Shown here: positions 26,096 to 35,143 of the stretch, in pieces
Position numbering within the stretch: the stretch's first letter is position 1
How the letters are laid out: each line of letters begins with the position of its first letter
Assembly: GCF_017545445.1 (NCBI RefSeq)
Contig: NZ_JAFWOM010000069.1
Coordinates: 62,001-126,000, forward strand
Origin: Fibrobacter sp.
Lineage (GTDB): Bacteria > Fibrobacterota > Fibrobacteria > Fibrobacterales > Fibrobacteraceae
Direction of reading: 5' to 3'
DNA: 64,000 bases
The notes under the pieces: model-generated
Seen by the model: only the letters and a program-made list of their open reading frames with translations
Told to the model about the DNA's origin: nothing
Database searches by the model: none
Translations under genes and position numbers: made by a program

Positions 26096-27243
26096 AATTT
26101 CCACTTTGAATCAAAGCCGAGAATCCGTTCGCATTGGACGTTCTTTATCATGTTCATTTGCGAAAGGCGTTTTTCAGTAAATTTGTCGTCACATGGCACT
26201 GATAGCGGAGTTTCGCGGATTTCTTCGACGCATTTTTTGATTTCAGGCGTGAGTATTGCACGAGCCGGGGCAACGTAATCGCTGCCAATTACAGGGCCTC
26301 GCTTCGACAAGTATTCGTCAAAGTCTGGCATTGATCCGTCGGCTCTTACGCCGAAATCAAAGCCGTCTTCGGCGAGAGGGACAAAAGCCATGTTGAAATC
26401 AAAGCACGGATTCAGCTCGGTGCGTTCAAAAGTCTCGTTGTTGACCAAAAAGCCGAAATTTCCAAAATGACGGTCGGAATTCAGCGTTATGCAGTCAGCC
26501 ACTACCATGCGACGGAATTCGTCTTCGCAATTGAATTCGCGATAAATTTCAAGTGTTTCTGGAAGTCCGTATTTTACACCGTTCTTCAAGAAAAGACTAA
26601 CTGGTTTGTAACCAAATTCCTGGCTTGTGAAGATTTTACAGTCAGATACAACTCGACCATCATATTTTTTTAGGTCGTATTTTACGGATTTGCAAATTTT
26701 TTCAAAGACCTGACTTGCAAGAACTTCCCCGTATGGCTCAAGTCCTGCATTTCTTGCTCCAGAGCTGCCCGTTTTTATAAGATGAATTCCGTCTTTTTCG
26801 TTCAACCAGCATTTATCGTAAGCACCGTCAGTTGTGAGTTCAGGAGATGTGGTGGACATCTGAATTCCAAACAATCCGTTCCCATCAAACGACAGCTTCG
26901 AAATCACCTCGTCAAAGCGATTTTCGTATAGATTGACATCTTTCCAAGTTACATTTTCACGTTCGCTTTTTACCCAAAGCGTATCGGTTAAGGATAGGCA
27001 ATGCGTAAGCGCTATGAAACCACTTTTTGTTTTACCCCCACATAATTCTAGTATTTTATTTACGTGGCTACGGTGTTTTGCTGCGCTTCTGTTCGCCACC
27101 CATGTAGATAGTGGATCACACCAAAATGGTAAAGGGGCATTTTTTTTTACAATTTTGCAAAATTCAAGTTCTCCTTCACCTTCGATGATGAAGTCGCAAA
27201 GGGGAGTGTCTTTGTTTATGAGAGTGTAGATTGTATTTTGCAT
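26092..27243 (-). CDS. HipA-like protein kinase, 383 aa
   Basis: The start at 27243 (MQNTIYTLINKDTPLCDFII) is preferred over 27285; no clear ribosome site supports either. The C-terminal half holds the HipA/PI3K-like kinase core: catalytic loop LNSDRHFGNFGFL (about residues 256-270, Asp-Arg-His-x-x-Asn) and metal motif CFDFNMAF (about 280-287). A Gly-rich KTGSSGARN segment (about 160-170) may bind ATP. It lacks the usual HipA N-terminal domain and an adjacent HipB. The association with DUF3791/DUF3990 genes suggests one module; the kinase may control or be controlled by them (inference). Confidence 0.8.
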   Translation of the reverse strand: MQNTIYTLINKDTPLCDFIIEGEGELEFCKIVKKNAPLPFWCDPLSTWVANRSAAKHRSHVNKILELCGGKTKSGFIALTHCLSLTDTLWVKSERENVTWKDVNLYENRFDEVISKLSFDGNGLFGIQMSTTSPELTTDGAYDKCWLNEKDGIHLIKTGSSGARNAGLEPYGEVLASQVFEKICKSVKYDLKKYDGRVVSDCKIFTSQEFGYKPVSLFLKNGVKYGLPETLEIYREFNCEDEFRRMVVADCITLNSDRHFGNFGFLVNNETFERTELNPCFDFNMAFVPLAEDGFDFGVRADGSMPDFDEYLSKRGPVIGSDYVAPARAILTPEIKKCVEEIRETPLSVPCDDKFTEKRLSQMNMIKNVQCERILGFDSKWKF

Positions 27244-27331
27244 ATTGGTTATATATGATATAGAATAATTTGGAAAAAAAGTCAATAGAGCTCATTTTTT
27301 CTAAACAAGGATTTCTGCTTATACAGAAAAA

Positions 27332-27352
27332 GACTCCCAAATTTGGGAGTCC
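27332..27352 (-). terminator. terminator at the 3' end of pilin cassette 2
   Basis: Perfect 20-bp palindrome GACTCCCAAA/TTTGGGAGTC (27332-27351), followed on the minus strand by five T. It may also end the kinase-side transcripts. Confidence 0.85.
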
Positions 27353-27382
27353 TTATTATTTATAATCTTCTTAAAGATTAGA

Positions 27383-27772
27383 TTACTGATGTGCAATGTT
27401 TGTGAAGTTTGCGGTCAAAGCTTCGCAATCTGCGTCAGTGCCACCACTAGACTTAATTTCAGCCTTATACTTAAGTGCGGAACCATCGCCGGACTTATTA
27501 AATGCCAACGTCCAGTAGCTAGAAATCTTGCAGTCGTTCAAAGCTGTTTTTGCCGTTGCTCTCCAGCCTTCTGTATCGGCATCGATAGAACCGACCATGG
27601 TTGTACCTTTGTCAGCACCTTTGAACGAGTTGGTATAATCAAAGACATTGGTGGTATAGCTTTCAGGACCGTTTTTGCCACCCGGAGCGATGTAACCAAT
27701 CTTCTGCCAAGTACCAGCAGCACCAGTTTCTGCAGCGTGTGCATCCTGCAACTTCACGTAGGTTGCGGTCAT
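27383..27772 (-). pseudogene. silent pilin cassette 2 (5'-truncated pilin copy)
   Basis: The minus strand encodes TATYVKLQDAHAAETGAAG ... NVFDYTNSFKG ... TTMVGSI ... ALNDCKISSYW ... ALTANFTNIAHQ: the pilin C-terminal domain without the leader and N-terminal helix. The 23-base block at 27763-27741 is identical to 24385-24407 of the expressed gene. An ATG occurs by chance two codons upstream (27772), 18 bases after the stop of the upstream sulfatase-type gene, with no ribosome site. With cassette 1 it shares about 40 identical bases at its start plus conserved Cys regions; the loops differ. Probable silent donor; it could also be read through from the upstream gene but would give a non-exportable product. 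Confidence 0.75.
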
Positions 27773-27789
27773 TTTGGATGATGAAAAAA

Positions 27790-29031
27790 TTAGTTCAATA
27801 TTACGAATGGCACCCAGCGCTTGTAGAAACGTTCCTGAAATTTTATGGGGGATAGGATGGGATTGTGATCGCCTTGGATGATGAATCTTGTTTCGGGGTG
27901 TTTGCGAGCTAACGATGCGATTGTTTTTAAAGTTTGCGTTAATCGTTTTGTATATGCGGAGTCGATAGAGTCTGGGTTGCTGTTGTAGATATCAGGAAAT
28001 TCGTCCATGGGGAACTTTGTGTCTCTTGTAGTCCATGCGACAAAGTGCTTTTGTGTTGTGTCCGCAAGAATGCTTTCGATTTGCTCGATCATTTTATTGT
28101 CGTTTAGACCGTTGCCGTATATGGCTTCGTTAAAGCCTATATTTCTAATGTACTTGAATCGGCGATGTTCTAAGCTGTCTCCGCCGAATAGAAATGTTGT
28201 TTTAAATCCGATGTTGTTGAAAACTTTTGGCATAAATGTTGTATCTCGACGGCGAGTTGAATCGCGCTGAAGTTTGTATATAAGGTCTTCGCGTTCGGCA
28301 GTGCGGGTGCGGCTGTACATGCGGTGGTGCATGCCGAATTTTTGTGGAATGCCCTCGAATGTTTTTATATCGCGTGCAAAGCGACTTGTATCAAGCGGAA
28401 TGCCCCAGCTTTCGATAAGGATAATGACGTTGCTTCGTGTTGTGTCAATGTAGTCTTTTGTGATTGACGCGGAATCTGTGACAATAATTTTTTTTGATAG
28501 TTCTTCGGGAATGGAATCCCTTTGGAGAGTTTTTGGGGCTGTTCTTTTAAGATAATCAATTGTTGGGAATTGGGCGAGCGGCTGTGCAGGATATTGGTTG
28601 TATGCTTCTAAATGCAATATTAGAGTTGCGAAAAGAATAAAGCAGATGTTGTTGAATTTGAAAGGCTTTATTTGCCAAACCATGGCGATAGCGAGACTGC
28701 ATGTGGCAAAGGGGAGTATTCCGTACCAGCTTGTATTCCAGCCTTTTATGGCTAGCTGATTTTGTAAATCTATCCAAGCGAAAGTGATTAATGCGATGGT
28801 TGAAAGCGCTAGTACAGCCGCAAATACTATGAACTTGGTTCGTTCTTGTTTTGTCCGTTTTGGAGTGTTTTGTAGTAGCTTTTCCTTTACAAATACAATA
28901 AACAGTAACAGTCCGAAAATTTCGTAATCGAATAATCCTCGAACGATATCTTGACCTTTTTCGAAGGTGAGTAAGAAAGGTACGATTGTGACGAGAGCGC
29001 ATGCAATCAAGGGGTAGAGGAGTCGTTTCAT
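27790..29031 (-). CDS. membrane sulfatase/LTA-synthase-like protein, C-terminally truncated, 413 aa
   Basis: Five or so N-terminal membrane helices (to about residue 150) precede an extracytoplasmic alkaline-phosphatase-fold domain: SNVIILIESWG (about 200-210), FMPKVFNNIGFKTTFLFGG, HFVAWTTRDTKFP, and IQGDHNPIL (about 385-393, the metal-binding GDH). Family members continue about 100 residues beyond GDH; this frame stops 20 residues later at WVPFVILN, only 18 bases before pilin cassette 2. So the 3' end seems to have been lost where the cassette lies. Possible role: transfer of phosphoglycerol- or phosphoethanolamine-type groups. ATG overlaps the stop of the upstream gene (ATGA). Confidence 0.7.
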   Translation of the reverse strand: MKRLLYPLIACALVTIVPFLLTFEKGQDIVRGLFDYEIFGLLLFIVFVKEKLLQNTPKRTKQERTKFIVFAAVLALSTIALITFAWIDLQNQLAIKGWNTSWYGILPFATCSLAIAMVWQIKPFKFNNICFILFATLILHLEAYNQYPAQPLAQFPTIDYLKRTAPKTLQRDSIPEELSKKIIVTDSASITKDYIDTTRSNVIILIESWGIPLDTSRFARDIKTFEGIPQKFGMHHRMYSRTRTAEREDLIYKLQRDSTRRRDTTFMPKVFNNIGFKTTFLFGGDSLEHRRFKYIRNIGFNEAIYGNGLNDNKMIEQIESILADTTQKHFVAWTTRDTKFPMDEFPDIYNSNPDSIDSAYTKRLTQTLKTIASLARKHPETRFIIQGDHNPILSPIKFQERFYKRWVPFVILN

Positions 29032-30764
29032 TGTTCATCCTCCTTTGATTGAATGTTTGGGACTTGTACTAATCGGTATTTATAATATGTCATGTTGCCA
29101 AATTTGGCAAGAGTATCTATGGCAACGCTATCGTAATAGTGGCGCTGCAAAAAATCGGTTAAACCTGGCTCGTTGAGAACAATAACATTGTCATGAACAA
29201 CGTCTTTGATGGGATTGCTGATGTTAAAGTCTGCGAGTGCGTCCTTGATTTCGGGTAAGTAGGGTGTCCAATAACCGAAGGAAACTGTACGACGGTAGCT
29301 GCCAATGGGAGATGCGATGTAGGGTGGATTGCGATGATGGCTAAAATGCATAAATGCACTCATGCTGAGTAAGAACATTTTGTCGGGTTGATTGTCAATG
29401 TATTCAAATACTTTGTCATAATCGGTGGTGTCTTCTGCGGCGATTGTGCGTAATGTTCCTGTAGCAGGATTGCGAATCATGTTGCCAGAAGTTGCATATG
29501 TAAATATGTTTGCTGTGGCGATAATTCCCAATACTATATAGACGAACTTGTTTGGAATATTTCGTGTGAATTTACCAAAAAGCGGAATGGCGAGTACGCT
29601 TGCATAAAGCCAAAAGCCGCTTTCGACGCGATAGACTAGGCGACCAATTGCAATTAGATGAGCCATAAGTGCTAAGGTAATAAAGAGTGATGCCCATAGG
29701 TAAAAGGATTTTCTAGGATTAGTTAAATAAATGAAAATGCATAATATAAACCAAGTCCAAAATAGGGGGGAGTGGAGCGTTTTTCCGAGTGCATTCATCA
29801 AGTAGCGCGGAATGAATTCAGGTGCGTCTATATCGCGGTAAGGCGGAATGATATCAGTGTAGCGTTTGAGGCTGTCAACGGAGAATACATCTGTGTCGTA
29901 ATGCACCCATTCTGTGAGCATGTTGTAATCTTTTCCAGAAAGACCGAGTTCTTCTACGTCTTCTAATACTGCATTTTGGTTGTAATTGCTGTTGTCGCCG
30001 AGGGTAACACGCGGTCCTTGAAATTTGTTGAAATCTTCGTATTCAGGCGCTTTGTATATATTTTGATCAAAGTTGTGCATCGCGAACGCACCAACAAAAA
30101 GGATGGCGAGTCCTGCAATTACGTGGTATTTGGCTTGCCAACATTGCTTAAGTATAAATAGTAATCCAAGGCAAAAGAACGGCATGCCCATGAGGAACGC
30201 TTGCCAACGCATTACGCTGCCCCAAAGCATTAAGGTTATGCCGAGAATGAAGGGGAGAAAATGCTTGTCATCCTGGAGCCGAGAGGCGATAGGATCCATA
30301 GAAGTATGATTTTCTTTTGCGTATGTAATTACTCCATATGCAAATAGCAACATGCCGGCGGCACTGAGAATAGAAGCACATTGTGTGAATTGTACAACTA
30401 GATAAAAGTCGCTTGCGAATAGTGCCGTGAATAGAGTTGCAAGGATTGTTCCCCAGCGTTCGCCGCATTTTTGTAACAGTACATAGCCGATGGTAGTCAA
30501 TGAAATAAAGACGGCGAACATTTCGCCTATGTAATACCATCCGATTGTAGGGAATAGGTGATATAAAGGCAAAAGTACATATCCGTAAATAGCGTTTACG
30601 AAAATCAGGTGAGGATTGTATTCTGTTCCAAACGCCCCTGTAAGTCTTGCCGCCATGAAGTAGTCGTCAACCGCACCAAATTTAAGGTCTCCGAAAATGA
30701 GGCAAAGAGCGAGAAAGAACAGATTGATGATGAGAGAATATGTAATAGCACGTTTAAATGGCAT
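29028..30764 (-). CDS. multi-spanning membrane protein, GT-C-like, 578 aa
   Basis: The start at 30764 (MPFKRAITYSLIINLFFLAL) enters directly into a membrane helix, so it is preferred over 30815; the ribosome site is weak. About 11-12 hydrophobic segments, an early acidic motif GAVDDYFMAARL (about residues 30-41) after helix 1, and a C-terminal soluble part (about 430-578, with DKVFEYIDNQPDKMF, HHRNPPYIASPIG) fit the layout of GT-C glycosyltransferases using lipid-linked sugars. The exact family is not recognised. It overlaps the sulfatase-type gene by four bases, so both likely modify the same envelope polymer. Confidence 0.65.
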   Translation of the reverse strand: MPFKRAITYSLIINLFFLALCLIFGDLKFGAVDDYFMAARLTGAFGTEYNPHLIFVNAIYGYVLLPLYHLFPTIGWYYIGEMFAVFISLTTIGYVLLQKCGERWGTILATLFTALFASDFYLVVQFTQCASILSAAGMLLFAYGVITYAKENHTSMDPIASRLQDDKHFLPFILGITLMLWGSVMRWQAFLMGMPFFCLGLLFILKQCWQAKYHVIAGLAILFVGAFAMHNFDQNIYKAPEYEDFNKFQGPRVTLGDNSNYNQNAVLEDVEELGLSGKDYNMLTEWVHYDTDVFSVDSLKRYTDIIPPYRDIDAPEFIPRYLMNALGKTLHSPLFWTWFILCIFIYLTNPRKSFYLWASLFITLALMAHLIAIGRLVYRVESGFWLYASVLAIPLFGKFTRNIPNKFVYIVLGIIATANIFTYATSGNMIRNPATGTLRTIAAEDTTDYDKVFEYIDNQPDKMFLLSMSAFMHFSHHRNPPYIASPIGSYRRTVSFGYWTPYLPEIKDALADFNISNPIKDVVHDNVIVLNEPGLTDFLQRHYYDSVAIDTLAKFGNMTYYKYRLVQVPNIQSKEDEQ

Positions 30765-30859
30765 GATAGAAATATATAATTTCTGTATCCTATGACAATC
30801 CTTTACTGCTGTCATTTTGGCTTCTTGACGCGTTATGGTCGTTTTTATATATTCAAGAT

Positions 30860-32464
30860 ATGGGAATTTACGTCAATCCAAATAATGTCAACTTTCAAGA
30901 AGCTCTGAACTCGCCCATATATGTGGACAAGTCTTTGCTTATTGTCGAAATAAATAAGCTTGTAAAAACAAAAAAAAAATATGTGTGCGTTTCTCGTGCT
31001 AGGAGATTTGGCAAAAGTATGGCTGAGGATATGCTTAGCGCGTATTTCAGCAAGGGTTGTGATAGTCGAGAACTGTTCGCCAACTTGAAAATCGCAAAGA
31101 ATCCAAGTTTTGAAAAATACCTGAACAAGTTGAACGTGATAAAGTTCGATTTGAATGCGTTCTATTCGGATTTCGAAAACGAAGAAAATAATGAGAAGAG
31201 TAATCCTAAAAAAAGGGACATTACTTCTATTTTTACAAGAGAAATCCGGATGGAGTTGCAAGAGGAGTTCCCGATAGCAGAAATAAACGGAACCGATTCC
31301 ATTCCTAGTTCGATAAAGAAAATTTATGCCAAAACGGGCGAACAGTTTGTTATTATCATCGACGAATATGATGTGCTTATTCGCGAACGTGTAGCCGATT
31401 CTGTTTTTGAATCATATCTTGCTTTTTTGAATGCGATGTTCAAGAATGCTGATTTATCGCCAGCAATTGCACTTGCTTATATAACGGGAATATTGCCGAT
31501 TGTTCGTGATAAAGTGCAGTCGAAACTGAATATGTTCGATGAATACACCATGCGAGATTCTTGGTCGCTTGCTGAATTTGTCGGATTTACTGCTGAAGAA
31601 GTCCGAGATCTTTGCAACAAGTATTCGGTTGATTTTGAAGAATGTAAACGTTGGTATGACGGCTATAACATCAACGGCATTGAAACCTATAGTCCCGAAT
31701 CAATTGTTTCGACCATTAGGCGAAAAAAGTTCAAGAGTTATTGGACACAGACTGGCTCTTACGAAGCGTTGCAAAATTATATCCTGATGAATTTTGACGG
31801 CATTTTGGATGACGTGAAAACGATGATTGCCGGCGGATGTGTCCATGTGAATGTGGAAAGTTACCTGAATACGATGACGGACTTCCACAGCAAAGATGAC
31901 GTGTTTACTTATTTAGTTCACTTGGGATATCTCGCGTATGATGAGGATTCGGAGCGGTGTTACATTCCGAATCGAGAGGTGCGAGACCAGTGGATTTTGT
32001 CGGTTCGTCCGGCTCCAGAATACAAACTTCTAATTGAACTTGTAGATTCCAGTAAGCAACTGATGGAAAGTACTATCGAAGGCGATTCTGACGCAGTCGC
32101 AGATGCTTTGAACAAAGCTCACGAACAGATTTGTAATAACTTAAATTATAATAACGAAGGGACTTTCCAGTCGGTAATTTGCCTTGCATATTTTTATGCA
32201 AATCTTAAATATACTGTTATCAAGGAATGTCCTGCTGGCAAGGGAGTTGCCGATGTGGTGATGATTCCGTATGTGCCGAATACGCCTGCTCTTGTTATAG
32301 AGCTCAAACGAAACCAATGCGAAAAAACTGCACTTACGCAGATTCGTGCAAAGAACTACGGCAATGCTCTTGAAAAGTATTCTGGCGATTTATTGTTTGT
32401 CGGTGTGAATTACGACGAAAAGACGAAAGAGCACAAGTGCGTCATTGAAAAGTTCGTGAAGTGA
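30860..32464 (+). CDS. AAA-ATPase-like / PD-(D/E)XK nuclease family protein, 534 aa
   Basis: Two-part protein of the family with AAA-ATPase_like and PDDEXK_9 domains. N-terminal ATPase: VDKSLLIVEINKL, the P-loop-like SRARRFGKSMAEDML (about residues 45-59), Walker B VIIIDEYDVLI (about 166-176), sensor segment ITGILPIVRDKVQS. C-terminal nuclease-like domain: GVADVVMIPY ... PALVIELKRN (about 460-483, E-x-K), followed by QIRAKNYG. Such genes occur in many copies in anaerobes, often near repeats; function is unknown, possibly mobile or defensive. Intact length; separated from the GT4 gene by 7 bases but of a different kind. Confidence 0.85.
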   Translation: MGIYVNPNNVNFQEALNSPIYVDKSLLIVEINKLVKTKKKYVCVSRARRFGKSMAEDMLSAYFSKGCDSRELFANLKIAKNPSFEKYLNKLNVIKFDLNAFYSDFENEENNEKSNPKKRDITSIFTREIRMELQEEFPIAEINGTDSIPSSIKKIYAKTGEQFVIIIDEYDVLIRERVADSVFESYLAFLNAMFKNADLSPAIALAYITGILPIVRDKVQSKLNMFDEYTMRDSWSLAEFVGFTAEEVRDLCNKYSVDFEECKRWYDGYNINGIETYSPESIVSTIRRKKFKSYWTQTGSYEALQNYILMNFDGILDDVKTMIAGGCVHVNVESYLNTMTDFHSKDDVFTYLVHLGYLAYDEDSERCYIPNREVRDQWILSVRPAPEYKLLIELVDSSKQLMESTIEGDSDAVADALNKAHEQICNNLNYNNEGTFQSVICLAYFYANLKYTVIKECPAGKGVADVVMIPYVPNTPALVIELKRNQCEKTALTQIRAKNYGNALEKYSGDLLFVGVNYDEKTKEHKCVIEKFVK

Positions 32465-32471
32465 ATTCGCT

Positions 32472-33563
32472 ATGTCCAATTCAAAGCAAATTCGTGTTTG
32501 TCAGGTGCTTCACGGGATTGTGGGCGGGGGGTCGGAACAAGTTGTTTTGAACTATTGTTCACGAATGCGTGATATTCATTTTGATTTGTTGTTCCAGTAT
32601 GATCCGAATCCACAGATTTTGGAACGATTCAATGAGGCTGGATTCAACTGCATTCAGATTCCGGATAAAGTACATCATCCATTTAAACATCTTTGGACGA
32701 TGTTCAAAATGTTTCGCAAGGGCCATTACGATGTGGTTCACAGTCATCTTGATTGGTACATGAACTGCTACGTGTGTTTTTTGGCGATGCTCGCTGGAAT
32801 AAAAAAACGAATCGCCCATCATCATCAAGCGTATTCGAAGTGGGGGCTCCTTTGTGCTTTGTTCCGCATCCCCTGCAAATTGTTCGCGACTCATTGGCTT
32901 GCCTGCGGTGAAGCCGCCGCCATTAACGGCTGGGGCAAAAATGCGCTAAAGAAAGGCAAAGTGACGATACTCCCGAATGCCATTGACCCGGAACGGTTTA
33001 AGTTTAGCGAAAAATCTCGCCAAGAAATTCGTGCGAAGTATGGAATTAAGGAAGATGATTTTGTAATTGGGCATGTGGGACGTTTTTTTCCGGAGAAAAA
33101 TCACAAGTTTATTGTTCGATTATTTGAAAGAGTTCTGCGTCAACGTTCTAATTGCTGGCTGTTGCTTGTAGGGAATGGTCCGTTGCAGCAGGAAATTCAG
33201 GAAATGGTGAAAAAGTTAGGATTTGAAAATAGAGTTATATTCGCAGGCTTGCAAAAAGATATAGTTCCATATTATGGTGCGATGGATGTGCTGCTGTTAC
33301 CTTCGACTCGCGAAGCGTTCCCCATGACTTTGGTGGAAGCTCAGTATAATGGGTTGCCTTGCGTTGTTAGCGATGCTGTGCCGAAAGAAACTGCGATTAC
33401 GGAGAATGTTTATCCATTGCTGATTGATGATATTATGCCTTGGTGTGAAAAACTTGGCTTGATGGAGCTTGTGGTTAATCGCGAACAACCGCAGATAAAA
33501 AGCGGACGATTTGATATAAGAACTTGTTATAAAATGTTAGAATCACTTTATCAGATTCCATAA
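32472..33563 (+). CDS. glycosyltransferase family 4, 363 aa
   Basis: GT-B fold enzyme adding sugars from nucleotide-sugar donors during exopolysaccharide or O-antigen synthesis. The N-terminus has LHGIVGGGSEQVVLNY (acceptor side), the linker LPNAIDPERF, the C-terminal donor domain starts at IGHVGRFFPEKNHKF (about residue 196), and the E-x7-E type motif is STREAFPMTLVEAQYNGLP (about 278-296). It resembles EpsF-type transferases. It starts 7 bases after the ATPase-like gene, and its 3' end overlaps the convergent GT32-type gene by 21 bases. Confidence 0.9.
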   Translation: MSNSKQIRVCQVLHGIVGGGSEQVVLNYCSRMRDIHFDLLFQYDPNPQILERFNEAGFNCIQIPDKVHHPFKHLWTMFKMFRKGHYDVVHSHLDWYMNCYVCFLAMLAGIKKRIAHHHQAYSKWGLLCALFRIPCKLFATHWLACGEAAAINGWGKNALKKGKVTILPNAIDPERFKFSEKSRQEIRAKYGIKEDDFVIGHVGRFFPEKNHKFIVRLFERVLRQRSNCWLLLVGNGPLQQEIQEMVKKLGFENRVIFAGLQKDIVPYYGAMDVLLLPSTREAFPMTLVEAQYNGLPCVVSDAVPKETAITENVYPLLIDDIMPWCEKLGLMELVVNREQPQIKSGRFDIRTCYKMLESLYQIP

Positions 33564-34256
33564 TTTTAGAATCAGTTTTTTCCCAAAAATTTGAATCAAT
33601 AAATTTGCGAAGCGTTGCTTCGGGCCAATCCAAGAAGCTGCGTAATGATGTATTGTGCGTGTGTTCTCTGAAATTTGAATTTTGCCAAACTCGGAAGGTT
33701 TGGGACAAAAGTAATCTGGCGGGTATATGTAAACCCCTTCAAATTCGATGATTCCAGTTTGGGACTGTAGTCCTTTTTTTAATAGATGTTCGGAAAAATA
33801 TTCAACAATCGTCTTCTTGTTAAGTTCACCGTCGGAAGTTTCGAATTGCAGATTTGCGTATATGTCCAGCATTTCTTTTAATAGATGAAATTTGGGCTCG
33901 CAGGCAAATCCAAGACCGGGGTTGCATGCGAAGTAACTCTCATTTTCGCGACCGAAATAAGCTCCTTTTGCGAGAATGTCGTCCATGGGTTTGATGACTT
34001 CTACATCTGTATCGAAATAGATTCCGCCATTTTCATATAGAGTTTTAAATCGAGCGTAATCGCTGACAAAAGCGTATTTTTTGTGCTTGTAAGCTTGCGC
34101 TGTATATGGAATAGAGTTTACGTCAAAATTATCTTCGTTCCATTCCTTGATCTCATAATCAGGAAAAAACTTTCGCCAAGATGCAATGCATTTTTGTGCT
34201 AATGGCGGAAGTGGATTGTGACCAAACCAGCAGTAATGTATGACTTTGGGAATCAT
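33543..34256 (-). CDS. GT32-type glycosyltransferase with DXD motif, 237 aa
   Basis: Belongs to the Gly_transf_sug family (OCH1/capsular mannosyl-type): start IPKVIHYCWFGHNPLPP, then YAFVSDYARFKTLYENGG and the catalytic DXD in YFDTDVEVI (about residues 79-87), late IHHYAASW. Cytoplasmic, retaining-type transferase for surface glycans; donor sugar not predictable. First of the minus-strand transferases at the distal end of the polysaccharide operon; convergent with the GT4 gene and overlapping it by 21 bases. Confidence 0.88.
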   Translation of the reverse strand: MIPKVIHYCWFGHNPLPPLAQKCIASWRKFFPDYEIKEWNEDNFDVNSIPYTAQAYKHKKYAFVSDYARFKTLYENGGIYFDTDVEVIKPMDDILAKGAYFGRENESYFACNPGLGFACEPKFHLLKEMLDIYANLQFETSDGELNKKTIVEYFSEHLLKKGLQSQTGIIEFEGVYIYPPDYFCPKPSEFGKIQISENTRTIHHYAASWIGPKQRFANLLIQIFGKKLILKLWNLIK

Positions 34257-34269
34257 TTGGAATACTTGA

Positions 34270-35142
34270 CTAAAAAGTGTGGTTGTATAGTGATAATAGT
34301 ATTGAGGCTAAAAGTACGGATGCTCTTGAAACGCCTAATTTTTTTGCTGTTTGATGTATAGATTCTGTTTTGCAAACAGCATGTCGATATATGCCAATTG
34401 CGAGAAATCGATCTCTCCACGAATTAGGAAATGCCTCTAGTTGTCCCTTAGCCCAAAGTAAACGACCTTGAGGATTACGTTTGTCTTTAGAGTTATCTTT
34501 TGTTAGTCCGCCTTCTAAATAGGAGCAGATGTAAATGATTTCGTTGAACCAGCGTAGGTAATAACCATCTCGCGCGATGGCGTTCCATACAATCTCTTCA
34601 GAAATGAAGTTTTCTCCAGGAATTTCAGGAAACGGATATTTTTTTAGGACTTCAGTAAAATAAATTTCGGCTTTGTCACCTTCTAGATGGTATTTTCGGC
34701 GTTCCGTATTTTTTGCATCAACAAAATCAGTGGAAGGCTGTTGGCCGATGACTTTATTATTTGTGAAACCGCGTAATCCTGCAATTCCACACCATTTGTG
34801 TGATGCGTCTAAAGTTGTGACCCATTGGTTGATTTTCTCAATTGTATTAGGGAGTAATGTGTCATCGGAATCTACAATGAAGAATAATTCTCCGTTTGCG
34901 TTTTGAACCCCACGATTTATTGCTCTATGTTTCCCTCCGTTTTCCTGTTTTAAGTAGCGAATAGGGAATGGATGTTGTTTCGAAAGTAATTCAGAGAAAT
35001 ATTCATCGGTGTCATCCGTGCTACCATCATCCACAACCAACCATTCGAAACTTTTATTGGATTGTGCTAAAAGCGATTGATAGAGGTAGTCTATCAATTG
35101 CCTGCGGTTGTAAGTGGGGGTGAAGACGGTGATGAAGGACAT
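34270..35142 (-). CDS. glycosyltransferase family 2, 290 aa
   Basis: GT-A fold: ITVFTPTYNRRQLIDYLYQS, first Asp motif WLVVDDGSTDDT (about residues 36-47) and metal motif FFIVDSDDTLLPN (about 90-102). The middle has an acceptor region with GENFISEEIVWNAI. The C-terminus resembles transferases that modify nonreducing ends of surface glycans. One base separates its start from the upstream GT2 stop (35144), so it is part of the same operon. Confidence 0.88.
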   Translation of the reverse strand: MSFITVFTPTYNRRQLIDYLYQSLLAQSNKSFEWLVVDDGSTDDTDEYFSELLSKQHPFPIRYLKQENGGKHRAINRGVQNANGELFFIVDSDDTLLPNTIEKINQWVTTLDASHKWCGIAGLRGFTNNKVIGQQPSTDFVDAKNTERRKYHLEGDKAEIYFTEVLKKYPFPEIPGENFISEEIVWNAIARDGYYLRWFNEIIYICSYLEGGLTKDNSKDKRNPQGRLLWAKGQLEAFPNSWRDRFLAIGIYRHAVCKTESIHQTAKKLGVSRASVLLASILLSLYNHTF

Positions 35143-35143
35143 T

